Shown here piece by piece: positions 7,062 through 14,199 of a DNA stretch of 14,512 nt. The number at the start of each line of letters is the position of its first letter. Within the stretch, counting starts at the first letter, position 1. The DNA comes from Holosporales bacterium (GTDB taxonomy: Bacteria > Pseudomonadota > Alphaproteobacteria > UBA3830 > JAIRMZ01). The notes beneath the pieces were generated by a model. That model was not told where the DNA came from, did not search any database, and saw nothing but the letters and a program-made list of their open reading frames with translations. The translations under genes and the position numbers were made by a program. The DNA lies in assembly GCA_031255325.1 (NCBI GenBank), contig JAIRST010000070.1:1-14512 (forward strand). Direction: 5' to 3'.

Positions 7062-9002
7062 TCAATCTCGTGCCAGGGCGTCTATTGGGTTCAAATTAGC
7101 GGCTTTTTTCGCCGGGACATAACCGAATATAATGCCGATAGTAGAGGAAAATAGCAAAGCTATAATGACAGAATTCACAGATATCACCATTCTAAATCCC
7201 TGCATAATGCTGTTGAGACCAAGGCTCATCAACACCGATAAGGATACTCCGATAAATCCCCCAAGCAGACAAATCAAGATTGATTCTATTAAAAACTGCT
7301 GCAAGATATCCTTTTGTTTGGCTCCGATTGCCATACGGATTCCGATTTCTTTTGTACGCTCGGTAATGGAAACAAGCATGATGTTCATAACTCCTATACC
7401 CCCTACAATAAGCGCTATGAAAGCGACGGTCGACACAAGCAAGGTCATAATATCTGCCACGCTGGAAACCGCTTTTCGCACGCTGTTGCTGTTGACCGTA
7501 AAGAAGTCTTTCTTCTCGTGAAGGGAAGTCAAAACACGCACTAGATTGTTCTCTGCCAAGTGCGAGTTCACACCATCTTTTATGCGGATTGTAATCGTTG
7601 AAATTTCTTGTTTGCCCAATATTTTATACATTGCAGTTGTATAAGGCACATAGATGTTTAAACTCGTATCAGGCGGACCAAACCCGTCTTCCTCCGCAAT
7701 AACGCCGATAACTTTAAGCGGCTGTTTTCCAAAAATAAGATTCTCGCCAAGCGGATTCACGGAAGTACCAAACAATTCTTTTTTCGTATACTGATTGATG
7801 ATTGCAACTGGTGCGGCGTTCTCTACTTCGACAGCAGTAAATTTCCGCCCGCTTTCCAACTTTTTATTATTTACCGAAAGAAATTCCGCGCTGACTCCTT
7901 CGAGCCTTGCTGTTAAGCTAGTGCTTTTATACACAAGAATTCTCCAGGCATCAATATTCGGACTGACCGAGTCGACATACTTAAGCTCCCCGAGAGTTTT
8001 AGCGTCGCTGGCCTTCAAGGTCTTTATTTTGCTTGCGTTTTTGTCGCCAAAGCCGCTACCTGGTATTATTGTAACCGTGTTTGCGCCAAACGAGCTTAGC
8101 ATCCCCATCATTTTCTCTTTGTAACCGTTGCCAACAGCGACTATGGTAACGACTGAGGTTATACCGATAATGATGCCGAGCATTGTCAAAAGTGAGCGCA
8201 TTTTGTGCGCGATAATTGCCTGTACCGACATACGGAAACTTTCGCTAAGCTGATATTTTAATTGTGAAAATTTGCTTTTTTGGGCAGGAGGAATTTGATC
8301 AAGATTGCCGTAAATTTTATCATTATTTCTCGTGTCTGAAATGGCTACGCCGTCTTTAATTTCAATAATACGACTTGCTTGTGCAGCGATAGTCTTGTCG
8401 TGCGTTACTATAATTATCGTATGCCCCTTCGCGTGCAAGTCTTTGATTATTTTCATAACCATTTCACCACTTTTAGAGTCAAGCGCGCCAGTCGGTTCGT
8501 CCGCCAGAATTATCTCGCCACCGTTCATAAGAGCACGGGCGATGCTTACGCGTTGCTGCTGTCCTCCGGAAAGTTCGCTTGGCAGATTCTCAAGTTTCCC
8601 ATCAAGATTCAAGTTGTTCAGCAAGGTTTTCGCTCGTTCGGTTCTGGCTTTAGAAGCTATGCCGAAATAGCTTGCTGGAAGCGCGACATTTTCCTTCGCC
8701 GTTAACATACTGAGCAAATTGTATCTTTGAAATATAAATCCAAAAGTCTTGCACCGGAGTTCGGCTTGCTCGTCCTTGTTCATTTTGCCAACTTCGATAC
8801 CATTTATTTTATAGAAACCGGAGGTCGGCGTATCAAGGCAGCCGATTATGTTCATAAGCGTTGATTTACCTGAGCCACTTTGCCCGACAATCGCGACAAA
8901 ATCCCCCTTTTCGATGGAAATGTTGATATCCTTCAATATATGGATTTTGTTGGAATTATTGCCAAAATACTTGTTTATATTCTTGATTTCTATGATTTTC
9001 AT
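7062..9002 (-). CDS. macB: MacB-type ABC exporter: fused ATPase and permease
   Basis: Inner-membrane ATPase/permease that, with MacA and an outer-membrane TolC-like duct, exports macrolides, heme-related compounds, peptides or lipids in other bacteria; the substrate here is unknown. Residues 1-225 are the ATPase: Walker A GQSGSGKST (40-48), Q-loop Gln92, signature LSGGQ (144-148), Walker B ILADEP (165-170), switch His201. TM1 is near 268-291, followed by a large periplasmic MacB_PCD domain (about 292-510) and three helices near 516-545, 570-592 and 610-630, with the conserved IGVMNIMLVSITERTKEIGI between. The 646 residues are full length with all motifs intact. It follows macA after 9 bases. 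No good Shine-Dalgarno precedes the ATG, so coupling is likely. The N-terminus resembles MacB proteins of distant phyla, hinting at transfer, which is inference. Confidence 0.95.
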   Translation of the reverse strand: MKIIEIKNINKYFGNNSNKIHILKDINISIEKGDFVAIVGQSGSGKSTLMNIIGCLDTPTSGFYKINGIEVGKMNKDEQAELRCKTFGFIFQRYNLLSMLTAKENVALPASYFGIASKARTERAKTLLNNLNLDGKLENLPSELSGGQQQRVSIARALMNGGEIILADEPTGALDSKSGEMVMKIIKDLHAKGHTIIIVTHDKTIAAQASRIIEIKDGVAISDTRNNDKIYGNLDQIPPAQKSKFSQLKYQLSESFRMSVQAIIAHKMRSLLTMLGIIIGITSVVTIVAVGNGYKEKMMGMLSSFGANTVTIIPGSGFGDKNASKIKTLKASDAKTLGELKYVDSVSPNIDAWRILVYKSTSLTARLEGVSAEFLSVNNKKLESGRKFTAVEVENAAPVAIINQYTKKELFGTSVNPLGENLIFGKQPLKVIGVIAEEDGFGPPDTSLNIYVPYTTAMYKILGKQEISTITIRIKDGVNSHLAENNLVRVLTSLHEKKDFFTVNSNSVRKAVSSVADIMTLLVSTVAFIALIVGGIGVMNIMLVSITERTKEIGIRMAIGAKQKDILQQFLIESILICLLGGFIGVSLSVLMSLGLNSIMQGFRMVISVNSVIIALLFSSTIGIIFGYVPAKKAANLNPIDALARD

Positions 9003-9011
9003 TTCGAGGTC

Positions 9012-10169
9012 TCAAAAGTCTATACCTTCGGGCATTTCGTTTTCTTTCTTGGCGATTTCCTCCGTGCTCATTTGAGAAATGACTACTTCATCACCTACGG
9101 CCAGTCCACTTTTTACCTCCACAAAAATATTGTCAGAAATACCAATAGTAATTTTTTTCGGAGTTACCTTTTTATTTACAAGTACATTCGCATACTTTTC
9201 ACCCTCCTTTTCAAATACGGCCGTTGCTGGGATTCTAAGCACGTTTTCTATGCCATCCAGCTCGATAATATTTTGCGTAGTCATTCCAATTCTAAGGGTG
9301 CTGTCCGGATTTTCAACTTCAAATCGGCCGTAGTAGAATACGGCTTTACCCTCGTCCACAACTCCAGAATATTTGTCGTTTGTAAGAATAGTGGGTCCAG
9401 GGTCGATGGATTTCAGATTCGTCTCATAAATTCTATTGGGATCCGATAAAATTGAAAATTTAACTTTCATTCCAGGTTGTATTTTCGACACATCGCCCTC
9501 GGAAATTTCCATCAATACTTGCACGCGAGAAAGGTCGGCGATTTGAGCGATGGTCGGCGCGGACATAGAGGCATTCAGCGTTTGACCAACCTTCGTAGGC
9601 AAGGACACGATAGTCCCGCTGCAGGGGGCGACAATGTCGGTATAAGAAAGATTTTTCCATGCATTCGCAAGCAGTATCTCAGTTTGTTGGATAAGAGATT
9701 GAGCATCAATAAGCGCAGCATGCGCTTTCTCGTAGTCGTATTTAGCAGTTTCAAATTCCTGAACGGAAACAAAATTTTCGTTTAATAATTTTTGAGCTCT
9801 TTCGTATTTAGATTTTGCCACCTGAAGATTTATTTCAGCGGATTTCACTGTGCCCCTATAGCTTTTTAGTTTTGCTTTATTGGTATCGATTTCATTTTGT
9901 TGCGAAGTGGCATCAATCTTAGCAATCATATCACCTTGCTTTACCTTATTCCCAATATTTACGTATATCTTGGTGATTTGTCCGCCGACTTGCGCGCCTA
10001 TATTGACAAGCTCGATAGCACTGATCTCTCCGACAGCGTTGATACTTTTTCGCACATTTCCGATTGCTGTTTTTTCCGTCATATAGCTGATTTTTTCTTG
10101 TTTTCCGAGTAGTGTTATGGCCGCTATAGCACTAGTCCCAAGCCACAGGATAATGTACCTTTTTTTCAC
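9012..10169 (-). CDS. macA: MacA-type periplasmic adaptor of the exporter
   Basis: Membrane-fusion protein that bridges MacB to an outer-membrane channel. It has one N-terminal membrane anchor (6-21, IILWLGTSAIAAITLL), a biotinyl-lipoyl half-motif near 58-85 (GAQVGGQITKIYVNIGNKVKQGD), an alpha-helical hairpin from about 90 to 170 with heptad-like charged repeats, and the second lipoyl half SYTDIVAPCSGTIVSL (175-190). A beta-barrel then follows with FYYGRFEVENPDSTLRIGMT (278-297), closely like the same block in E. coli MacA. The length of 385 is normal. The start is GTG 10169, with AAAGGAT about 5 bases upstream. It is first in a two-gene leftward operon. No TolC gene is in the window. Antibiotic relevance is not shown by sequence. 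Confidence 0.94.
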   Translation of the reverse strand: MKKRYIILWLGTSAIAAITLLGKQEKISYMTEKTAIGNVRKSINAVGEISAIELVNIGAQVGGQITKIYVNIGNKVKQGDMIAKIDATSQQNEIDTNKAKLKSYRGTVKSAEINLQVAKSKYERAQKLLNENFVSVQEFETAKYDYEKAHAALIDAQSLIQQTEILLANAWKNLSYTDIVAPCSGTIVSLPTKVGQTLNASMSAPTIAQIADLSRVQVLMEISEGDVSKIQPGMKVKFSILSDPNRIYETNLKSIDPGPTILTNDKYSGVVDEGKAVFYYGRFEVENPDSTLRIGMTTQNIIELDGIENVLRIPATAVFEKEGEKYANVLVNKKVTPKKITIGISDNIFVEVKSGLAVGDEVVISQMSTEEIAKKENEMPEGIDF

Positions 10170-10210
10170 TTTTATCCTTTTGATTGTGCGAAATTATTCA
10201 ACATCTAGGT

Positions 10211-10240
10211 ATCTTACTATACAAAAATATTTTAAATCAA
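10211..10240 (-). promoter_or_regulatory. Candidate macAB promoter
   Basis: On the minus strand TTGATT (10240-10235) is separated by 18 bases from TAAGAT (10216-10211), 42 bases before the macA GTG. A second -10-like TATAGT overlaps but sits only 13 bases from TTGATT. The leader then carries the AAAGGAT ribosome site. No clear operator dyad is seen. Confidence 0.42.
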
Positions 10241-10406
10241 GAATTATTTTTCATGTTGATCAAAGCGGTGCGGCTATTCTAGATTCGATCTAAATAAGGA
10301 CTGCAATAGACATTCGTGAAATCTTAGCATAGGCATCGTACACGAAATCCCTGCAGCCTGCGAGCATGTCTAATGGTTATAATCTATTGATTTTATTTAT
10401 AAATAC

Positions 10407-10499
10407 TGGTGGAGGGAAAAGGATTCGAACCTTTGATACAGCTTAACACCGTATAACGGTTTAGCAAACCGCCGCCTTCAGCCTCTCAGCCATCCCTCC
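10407..10499 (-). tRNA. tRNA-Ser (anticodon GCU)
   Basis: A class II tRNA of 93 bases including encoded CCA, reading AGC and AGU codons. The acceptor is GGAGGGA paired with TCCCTCC. The anticodon loop is TTGCTAA within GCGGT/ACCGT. The long variable arm is ATACGG/CTGTAT with a 7-base loop. The T arm is AAAGG-TTCGAAT-CCTTT. The discriminator base is A73 (ACCA end), whereas G73 is usual for bacterial tRNA-Ser. The 3' flank has an all-AT palindrome (10394-10405) and no strong terminator. It lies directly upstream of macA, on the same strand. Confidence 0.96.
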
Positions 10500-10511
10500 A
10501 GTAATTAAAGC

Positions 10512-10541
10512 AGTTTACGACCTCCCTTTTCTTTCTGTCAA
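10512..10541 (-). promoter_or_regulatory. tRNA-Ser promoter
   Basis: A perfect TTGACA (10541-10536), 18-base spacer, then TAAACT (10517-10512) on the minus strand, ending 12 bases before the tRNA 5' end. The bases after the -35 (GAAA) are the same as in the tRNA-Val promoter, as is the 18-base spacing. Confidence 0.6.
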
Positions 10542-10619
10542 GGGGAAGATCTATACGTTCTTCGTATGAAGCGCGTCATATCGCTGTGAACTTAAATCTT
10601 TCTAACCATTGATTTTCTT

Positions 10620-10694
10620 TGGTGGACGCTGCAGGGATTGAACCTGCGACCCCTACCGTGTGAAGGTAATGCTCTCCCACTGAGCTAAGCGTCC
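10620..10694 (-). tRNA. tRNA-Val (anticodon CAC)
   Basis: A 75-base tRNA with encoded CCA. The acceptor GGACGCT pairs with AGCGTCC, the discriminator is A, the D arm contains TAGCTCAGTGGGAGAGC, the anticodon stem is TTACC/GGTAG (with a T-G pair at its base) and the loop is TTCACAC, so the anticodon is CAC and reads GUG. The T arm is GCAGG-TTCAATC-CCTGC. It is followed 120 bases later by tRNA-Ser on the same strand. No T-run terminator lies between, but tRNA-Ser has its own promoter. Confidence 0.96.
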
Positions 10695-10704
10695 AATAGA
10701 TATG

Positions 10705-10734
10705 TTAATAGAAACAGCCAGGTATTTCTGTCAA
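10705..10734 (-). promoter_or_regulatory. tRNA-Val promoter
   Basis: TTGACA (10734-10729), 18-base spacer, then TATTAA (10710-10705) on the minus strand, 10 bases before the tRNA 5' end. A second, weaker candidate lies upstream at 10761-10788 (TTGACA, 16 bases, TATTGT), just after the thyX stop, so the tRNA may have tandem promoters. Confidence 0.55.
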
Positions 10735-10805
10735 GGTCAAGAAGATTAAAGTTTATCAAAACAATAGCAATATATACAAATCTGTCAATAAAGAGTGTTA
10801 TTGTT

Positions 10806-11702
10806 TTATATCTTTATCTGCAATAAACGACAAAGATTCTCCCATTCACGTTTGCTGAGGCCGCTGGTTTCTTGGGTAACGGATACACCTGCTAACAGGC
10901 GGCGAATAACTTCAAGAGCCATTTTCGAAAAACGCCCCCCTTCCAGGCGATAATTCACAAAAGCCGCATGCGTCAAAGGAACCCAACGTTTAACAATATC
11001 AAACAAAATCTCTGCATAAGCACGGATCTCGTATTGAGCATGAGGTGATGCTCGCAAAGAAAGAAAATGTAACAAATTGTGGAGATCGATCTTCCAATAC
11101 CACTCTGTATATGTACTCAGGGGCAAATTTATTCGTGCGAGCTCCCGCGTTAGTCCTGACTCCGTTAATTGCTCCCTTTGCTCTGTGTTTTGCAATGCTA
11201 GCAAGGTCGTATAATGCGCAAAAACCTGCTCGGCATCTGTGCGCAACATATCGAGAACACATGCTTTCTGTTCTGGAGACAATTCAGCGCCTTTCCCTTG
11301 CTTATTGTGTGAAGACTGATAGCAAAGTTGCACCAAATTGGGAAGGTAAAATTCCTTAGAGAGTACAGAATATCGACCAGAAACCTCGTTAACGCTGGCT
11401 GCTCTGTGGCGAATCCATTGGCGTGCCACAAAAATAGGCAATTTAACGTGCACTTTAATTTCGCACATCTCAAATGGAGAAGTATGAGCATTCATCATCA
11501 AATAGTTGATGAGTCCTGCGTCCTCAGAAATACTTTTTGTCCCAGCTCCGTAAGAAACGCGCGCAGCTTGAACGATAGCAGCATCATTTCCCATGTAGTC
11601 AATAACACGAATAAACCCATGATCAAGAACGGAAAGGCTCTCGCCCAAAAGAAGTTCTAATTCTTCGGAAATAGCACGCTTTGTGATATTCGACGCCGAC
11701 AC
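10806..11702 (-). CDS. thyX: Flavin-dependent thymidylate synthase
   Basis: Makes dTMP from dUMP using methylene-tetrahydrofolate, FAD and NAD(P)H. The ThyX motif RHRxxSxNExSxR is intact (RHRAASVNEVSGR, residues 98-110 from this start), preceded by LPIFVARQWI. Early conserved blocks are VLDHGFIRVIDYMGND and QAARVSYGAGTK. The frame opens further to a TTG at 11780, but I choose GTG 11702, giving 298 residues. GGAGAG is at 11711-11706, family homology begins shortly after (TKRAISEELELLLGESLSVLDHG), and a TTGACG/TAGGAT promoter lies inside the would-be N-terminal extension. No ATG exists in the extension. It is divergent from accB. Tmk, the next enzyme for dTMP, is in the same window but in a different operon. 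Confidence 0.94.
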   Translation of the reverse strand: MSASNITKRAISEELELLLGESLSVLDHGFIRVIDYMGNDAAIVQAARVSYGAGTKSISEDAGLINYLMMNAHTSPFEMCEIKVHVKLPIFVARQWIRHRAASVNEVSGRYSVLSKEFYLPNLVQLCYQSSHNKQGKGAELSPEQKACVLDMLRTDAEQVFAHYTTLLALQNTEQREQLTESGLTRELARINLPLSTYTEWYWKIDLHNLLHFLSLRASPHAQYEIRAYAEILFDIVKRWVPLTHAAFVNYRLEGGRFSKMALEVIRRLLAGVSVTQETSGLSKREWENLCRLLQIKI

Positions 11703-11733
11703 TTTCTCTCCGTTTCTTCTGGCTGATAAAGCA

Positions 11734-11762
11734 ATCCTATGGTGCTCGCATTCCTCCGTCAA
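11734..11762 (-). promoter_or_regulatory. thyX promoter
   Basis: TTGACG (11762-11757), 17-base spacer, TAGGAT (11739-11734) on the minus strand. Transcription would begin near 11727, about 25 bases before the GTG at 11702. This argues against the longer TTG start at 11780. Confidence 0.5.
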
Positions 11763-11935
11763 TAAATCTGGAATGAGCAATATAGAACAAGGAAGGAAAT
11801 TATCTTAAGGATCCTTTTAATAGCTTCGTTGATTTTTATTCAAAGCATCTATGGGGTGTCACCATTTCAGAGCATTAAGTATTGGCAAAGGCGCCTTTTA
11901 AAGGTACCTTTACGCAAAATTGCAATGGTGCGAAA

Positions 11936-12400
11936 ATGGATATATCTGATATTAACGCAGAAGCAATTCGTGCTTTAGCAAAGCTTCTTGAAGAAACGTC
12001 TTTAAACGAAATCGAGTATCAAACAGATACTTTAAAGATTCGTGTCGCGAAAGCGGCGTCATCCGTAACTGTGGAAAGGCCAGTTCTTTCTGCTCCGCTG
12101 GACTTTTCGGAAAAAACAACGCCTTCTTTAGAATCTCCCTCTTCCCAAATTTCCGAAAAAGGAACTTCCGACACCATAAAATCCCCTATGGTGGGTACGA
12201 TTTACTTGGCTTCCAAACCTGGAGCCGCTCCAATGATCCGTGCTGGAGATGCAGTACGCGAAGGGCAGCCTCTTCTTATCGTTGAAGCGATGAAAGTAAT
12301 GAACACTATTCGAGCGCCACGTGATGGTACTATAAAGCGCATCTGTGTTGTCGATGGACAACCCGTAGAGTTCGGGGAACCGCTCGTGGTACTCGTCTGA
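11936..12400 (+). CDS. accB: Biotin carboxyl carrier protein of acetyl-CoA carboxylase
   Basis: Carries the biotin carboxylated by AccC and used to make malonyl-CoA, the first step of fatty-acid synthesis, in the cytoplasm. The C-terminal half is the biotinyl domain, with EAMKVMN and the biotinylated Lys120, preceded by the thumb region KSPMVGTIYLASKPGAAPMIRAGD (from residue 82) typical of AccB rather than other carriers. Residues 45-80 are a Ser/Pro/Thr linker. The N-terminus (MDISDINAEAIRALAKLLEETSLNEIEYQT) matches the family, so I start at ATG 11936 (154 residues). A TTG at 11882 would add 18 atypical residues. No strong Shine-Dalgarno precedes either start, so the exact start is less sure than the identity. 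One base separates it from accC. Confidence 0.93.
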   Translation: MDISDINAEAIRALAKLLEETSLNEIEYQTDTLKIRVAKAASSVTVERPVLSAPLDFSEKTTPSLESPSSQISEKGTSDTIKSPMVGTIYLASKPGAAPMIRAGDAVREGQPLLIVEAMKVMNTIRAPRDGTIKRICVVDGQPVEFGEPLVVLV

Positions 12401-12401
12401 C

Positions 12402-13787
12402 ATGTTTAAAAAAATTCTCATCGCAAACCGCGGTGAAGTGGCGCTACGTATCCTTAGGGCATGCCGAGACCTTGGGATTCAAACAGTTGCTGTGCATTCC
12501 ACGGCAGATGCCGAAGCAATGCATGTGCGCTTAGCCGATGAAAGTGTCTGCATTGGTTCCGCTTCTGCAGCAAAAAGTTACTTAAATACGCAATCCATTT
12601 TATCTGCAGCGACCATTACCGGGGCCGATGCCATTCATCCTGGTTTTGGTTTCCTAAGCGAAAATGCTTCTTTTGCCCAAATGGTGGAAGATCATGGATT
12701 CCGTTTTATTGGGCCTTCTCCACACCATATTGCTATGATGGGGGATAAAATCACTGCGAAAACAACGGCAGTGGCACTTGGTCTTCCGATTGTTCCGGGG
12801 TCAAAAGAGGGCGTAAAGGATGTCGAAACAGCGCGTACACTCGCGCAAGAAATAGGCTATCCCATTCTGATAAAAGCCTCTGGTGGTGGTGGAGGTCGCG
12901 GCATGCAGGGGGTTCTAAAGGAAGAGTCGCTCGAAGAATGTTATCATGCAGCACGCTCTGAAGCACAGTTGGCTTTTGGAAATCCCGAGGTTTACATCGA
13001 GAAATACCTTCCCCATCCGCGTCACATCGAAGTTCAAATCATTGCTGATCGTTTTGGGAACGTTGCCACTCTTGGGGAGCGCGATTGCTCTTTACAGCGC
13101 CGCCATCAGAAGGTTTGGGAGGAAGCGCCTTCTCCAGTTGTTGATAGGGCGACACGAGAAGCCCTTTGTGGCAAAGCACGCGAAGCTATCAAAAAGCTTG
13201 GATACCAGGGGTTGGGGACATTAGAATTTTTATACCAAGACGGTGAATTTTATTTCATTGAAATGAATACACGTTTACAAGTAGAGCATCCTATCACAGA
13301 ATTTATCACAGGTATTGATTTGGTATGTGAGCAAATCCGTGTCGCTGCAGGGGAACTTCTTTCTTTTACGCAACAAGACACTTGCTTGCATGGACATGCC
13401 ATTGAATGCCGTATTAATGCAGAATCTCCGCTGGATTTCCTTCCTTCTCCTGGAAAAATCACAAGCTATCATGCCCCTGGAGGACCTGGCATTCGGGTCG
13501 ATAGTGCTCTTTATGTGGGTGCTGTGGTCTCTCCACATTACGATAGCCTAGCAGCAAAATTAATTGCTCATGGGCGTACACGTGCAGAGTGCTTGGCACG
13601 CCTTAATCGCGCCCTTGCTGAATACGTTGTTGATGGCATTCAAACGTTACTCCCTTTTCATCGCACTCTTGTGCAGGATACCCGTATCGTTGCAGGGGAT
13701 TATAACGTGAAATTTTTGGAAGAGCACGCCGAAGAACTCCGCAAATCCACTCAAATAATTCTCAATGAAGGGAAAAGCCCTTCTTAA
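12402..13787 (+). CDS. accC: Biotin carboxylase subunit of acetyl-CoA carboxylase
   Basis: ATP-grasp enzyme that carboxylates biotin on AccB with bicarbonate and ATP. The N-terminal domain begins with KILIANRGEVALRI. ATP binding uses Lys116 and the Gly-rich loop KASGGGGGRGM (158-168). The catalytic face shows ERDCSLQRRHQKVWEEAPSP (Lys237) and EMNTRLQVEHP (Glu287, Asn289, Arg291, Glu295), each one residue off E. coli AccC numbering. The 461 residues are slightly longer than E. coli (about 449) owing to a short C-terminal tail. It forms an operon with accB (1-base gap) and probably depends on coupled translation, since no clear ribosome site is seen. Its last codons form a GC-rich hairpin, and no carboxyltransferase gene is nearby. 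Confidence 0.97.
   Translation: MFKKILIANRGEVALRILRACRDLGIQTVAVHSTADAEAMHVRLADESVCIGSASAAKSYLNTQSILSAATITGADAIHPGFGFLSENASFAQMVEDHGFRFIGPSPHHIAMMGDKITAKTTAVALGLPIVPGSKEGVKDVETARTLAQEIGYPILIKASGGGGGRGMQGVLKEESLEECYHAARSEAQLAFGNPEVYIEKYLPHPRHIEVQIIADRFGNVATLGERDCSLQRRHQKVWEEAPSPVVDRATREALCGKAREAIKKLGYQGLGTLEFLYQDGEFYFIEMNTRLQVEHPITEFITGIDLVCEQIRVAAGELLSFTQQDTCLHGHAIECRINAESPLDFLPSPGKITSYHAPGGPGIRVDSALYVGAVVSPHYDSLAAKLIAHGRTRAECLARLNRALAEYVVDGIQTLLPFHRTLVQDTRIVAGDYNVKFLEEHAEELRKSTQIILNEGKSPS
13767..13783 (+). terminator. Hairpin spanning the accC 3' end, possible terminator
   Basis: GAAGGG and CCCTTC form a 6-bp perfect stem with loop AAAAG, lying inside the last codons of accC (stop at 13785-13787). 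It is followed by only a short TTCTTAAT rather than a long T-run, so intrinsic termination would be weak. It may instead protect the mRNA 3' end. Confidence 0.35.
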
Positions 13788-13833
13788 TAGCATGAATACC
13801 TTTCAATTATAACCTGCTCTCTTTCATAGGATA

Positions 13834-13876
13834 ATGCCGAAAATTCATCGCGAATGGCATTCTGACTCTATAGAGT
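13834..13876. other. Two adjacent inverted repeats downstream of accC
   Basis: The first is ATGCC, a GAAA bulge, ATTC, loop ATCGC, then GAATGGCAT (13834-13860), which gives 9 bp of pairing around one bulge. Four bases later, ACTCTATAGAGT (13865-13876) is a perfect 12-bp palindrome. No gene covers them. They could be a transcription end, a regulator site for the small ORF at 14020, or a remnant of a mobile element. Confidence 0.35.
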
Positions 13877-14019
13877 TACCGATCCTCAAACGTTCCTCTA
13901 TATTCCATCTAATGAGTATTAAAACTGTCGCTTAATCCGATGGCATTACACTTTCCATCCTATCTATGTAAACAGAGAAAGGCTTTTATGGATGAATAAG
14001 CATGCCCAAAGGAAAGAAG

Positions 14020-14199
14020 ATGCCGCCTATTGATAAGAAAAGGTGTTGGACCCTTGAAAGGAAAAAGGCCTCTTGGGGAAAAGATACAGACATAATATCT
14101 CTTACCGATCGATTATTGATGTATATCTCAGATATGTTAGCTGTCCATAAAATAAACACTCCGCACCCTAAATCAGATAATATATTAGAAATAGCTTAG
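14020..14199 (+). CDS. Small basic hypothetical protein, 59 residues
   Basis: The frame runs from ATG 14002, but I prefer ATG 14020 because AAAGGA at 14008-14013 sits 6 bases before it, and the upstream ATG has no ribosome site. The product begins MPPIDKKRCWTLERKKAS and is Lys/Arg rich at the start, with a short hydrophobic stretch (SLTDRLLMYISDMLAV) in the middle. There is no signal peptide and I recognise no family. Its stop overlaps the 3' end of the leftward histidine kinase by 4 bases. No strong promoter is seen; TTACAC at 13946 with TAAACA 17 bases on is weak. It could be a real small protein or a chance ORF. Confidence 0.35.
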   Translation: MPPIDKKRCWTLERKKASWGKDTDIISLTDRLLMYISDMLAVHKINTPHPKSDNILEIA

